Assembly (NCBI GenBank): GCA_027062125.1
Contig: JAMOTW010000109.1
Coordinates: 1 to 6,476 of the forward strand
DNA length: 6,476 nt
Origin: Thermococcus sp.
GTDB lineage: Archaea > Methanobacteriota_B > Thermococci > Thermococcales > Thermococcaceae
Direction: 5' to 3'
In this document: piece by piece, positions 5,637 through 6,476 of the stretch
Position numbering within the stretch: the stretch's first letter is position 1
Layout: every line of letters starts with the position of its first letter
The notes under the pieces: model-generated
The model's database searches: none
What the model saw: the letters and a program-made list of their open reading frames with translations, nothing else
What the model was told of the DNA's origin: nothing
Position numbers and translations under genes: made by a program

Positions 5637-6476
5637 ATGAGGGTAATAACCGGAGACAGGTTCGAGGCCTTTGCAGATGAGAAGGCCATTCTATTCCCCG
5701 AATACAGGAAGAACCGCGATGAGCTCATCGATTTCGTGGATTCCCTGACCGGGGAGGAGACAGTCGTTACGGCGAGCCTTGAGCTCATCGATTTAATCGC
5801 CTGGAAGTTCAGGCGGGGCGAGGAGAACGTCCTCATATACTCCGACACGGGGAAGAGCCTCACAATGAAGGAGGTCTACGAGCTGAGGAAGTACCTCGAT
5901 TTCGACGTCCGCGGGGGTTTTTCTGGGGAGAAGGCGAGGGCAAGCGTCCTCTTCGTCGAGGGGAAGACCGACTCCAAGTTCTTCAAGGCGGTCTTCAAGA
6001 AGCTCTTCGAGTTCAAGGAGAGCAGGGAAGCCCCATACAGCCTGCGGTTCGTCGAGTGCGTCTTTGAGCGCGACAACTTCGACCTGCTGAAGCGCGAGGA
6101 GGACGAGTACTATCTCGCGGTGCTGCCGAGTGAGGGCAACTCCGGGGTGATAAGGAACCTCGGCAACTTCCTCAGGGCGATGGACGTATTTGACTTCCGG
6201 GTTGAGAGAATCGGAGTCGCCATCGACATCGATGAGGACAGGGACGCCGCCCTGGCCTCGATAACCGGAAAACTCTCCGGCTTCAGGCACAGGAAAACAC
6301 CCCTCGGCTACCTCGTCGGGAAAACCGAGGTGGTTCCGCTGATAATCGGCCTGCCCTTTGAGGACGAGCTGATAGAGTGGAAGAAGCCGACCGTCGAGGA
6401 TTTGATGCTCCACCTCATAGAGAGGGAGGGACTTCTGAAGAGGATAAAGCCGGGACTCAGGGCCCTCAACGAGAGC
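5637..6476 (+). CDS. Toprim-domain-like protein of unknown function (partial, C-terminus off the right edge)
   Basis: ATG at 5637 directly follows the TAA of the membrane protein gene; 280 codons are visible with no stop before the window ends. Residues 1-95 form an unrecognised alpha/beta domain. Residues 103-122 read as a beta strand followed by E108-G-K-T-D112 and a helix beginning SKFF. This is the EGxxD start of a Toprim fold, close to the version in OLD-family nucleases and DUF3226-like proteins. The second Toprim motif is D197-I-D199-E-D201, preceded by the strand RIGVAI. Between them, PSEGNSG (164-170) may form a further strand and turn. Toprim enzymes use these acidic residues to hold Mg and to cut or join phosphodiester bonds, so nuclease or phosphotransfer activity is inferred, not shown. 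No signal peptide or membrane helix is seen, so it is likely cytoplasmic and perhaps held at the membrane by its partner. A GGGGGTTTTT run at 5913-5922 lies at the boundary of the two domains, but the frame stays open across it. Confidence 0.8.
   Translation, partial: MRVITGDRFEAFADEKAILFPEYRKNRDELIDFVDSLTGEETVVTASLELIDLIAWKFRRGEENVLIYSDTGKSLTMKEVYELRKYLDFDVRGGFSGEKARASVLFVEGKTDSKFFKAVFKKLFEFKESREAPYSLRFVECVFERDNFDLLKREEDEYYLAVLPSEGNSGVIRNLGNFLRAMDVFDFRVERIGVAIDIDEDRDAALASITGKLSGFRHRKTPLGYLVGKTEVVPLIIGLPFEDELIEWKKPTVEDLMLHLIEREGLLKRIKPGLRALNES

Noticed and set aside
5913..5922. GGGGGTTTTT run as a possible frameshift or slippage site
   Set aside because: The zero frame continues directly into the conserved Toprim motifs, so no frameshift is needed.
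5793..6413. A 206-codon open frame on the minus strand
   Set aside because: It is antisense to the Toprim-like gene, which has a ribosome site, motifs and an uninterrupted frame. The antisense product has shadow-type composition.
1..6476. CRISPR array, insertion sequence, tRNA or rRNA
   Set aside because: No regularly spaced repeats, transposase-like frame, terminal inverted repeats or tRNA-like cloverleaf were seen on either strand.

Overview
The window looks like chromosomal DNA from a hyperthermophilic euryarchaeon of the order Thermococcales, most probably Thermococcus. The clues are GC-rich coding with AGG/ATA-rich codon use, archaeal BRE/TATA promoters (AAAGGTTATAA appears twice), Shine-Dalgarno sites of the GGTGA/GGTGAT type, an archaeal DHH nuclease with DnaJ-type zinc motifs, an S-layer-like secreted protein, and a DUF2391-type membrane protein. 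These family assignments come from reading the translations, not from a database search.

Layout. Positions 1-5035 carry three genes on the minus strand. In transcription order they are a secreted S-layer-like glycoprotein (5035-3566), a major facilitator superfamily transporter (3408-2236), and a large DHH/RecJ-like phosphoesterase (2200 to beyond position 1). The phosphoesterase carries, in order, four CxxCxGxG zinc motifs, a second two-CxxC zinc knuckle, an S1 domain, an OB-fold and a DHH-DHHA1 core. It is open at the left edge. Each of the three genes has its own promoter-like signal. The one for the phosphoesterase lies inside the last codons of the transporter gene.

Positions 5100-6476 carry a divergent two-gene plus-strand unit. 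The first gene encodes a small four-helix DUF2391-type membrane protein with a charged, probably coiled-coil N-terminus (5100-5636). The second begins at the very next base and encodes a protein with a Toprim-like metal site (EGxTD followed by DxDxD). It is open at the right edge at 280 residues.

The divergent intergenic stretch (5036-5099) is only 64 bases long and holds a palindromic TTATAA core that could serve both directions. The minus-strand gene would get a short leader with a strong ribosome binding site, and the plus-strand gene would be essentially leaderless.

How the genes work together. The minus-strand genes have no obvious shared pathway (cell envelope, transport, nucleic acid processing). 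The plus-strand pair is the best candidate for a little-described functional unit: an inner-membrane protein tightly coupled to a putative Toprim nuclease or phosphotransfer enzyme. No mobile element, CRISPR array, tRNA or rRNA was seen.
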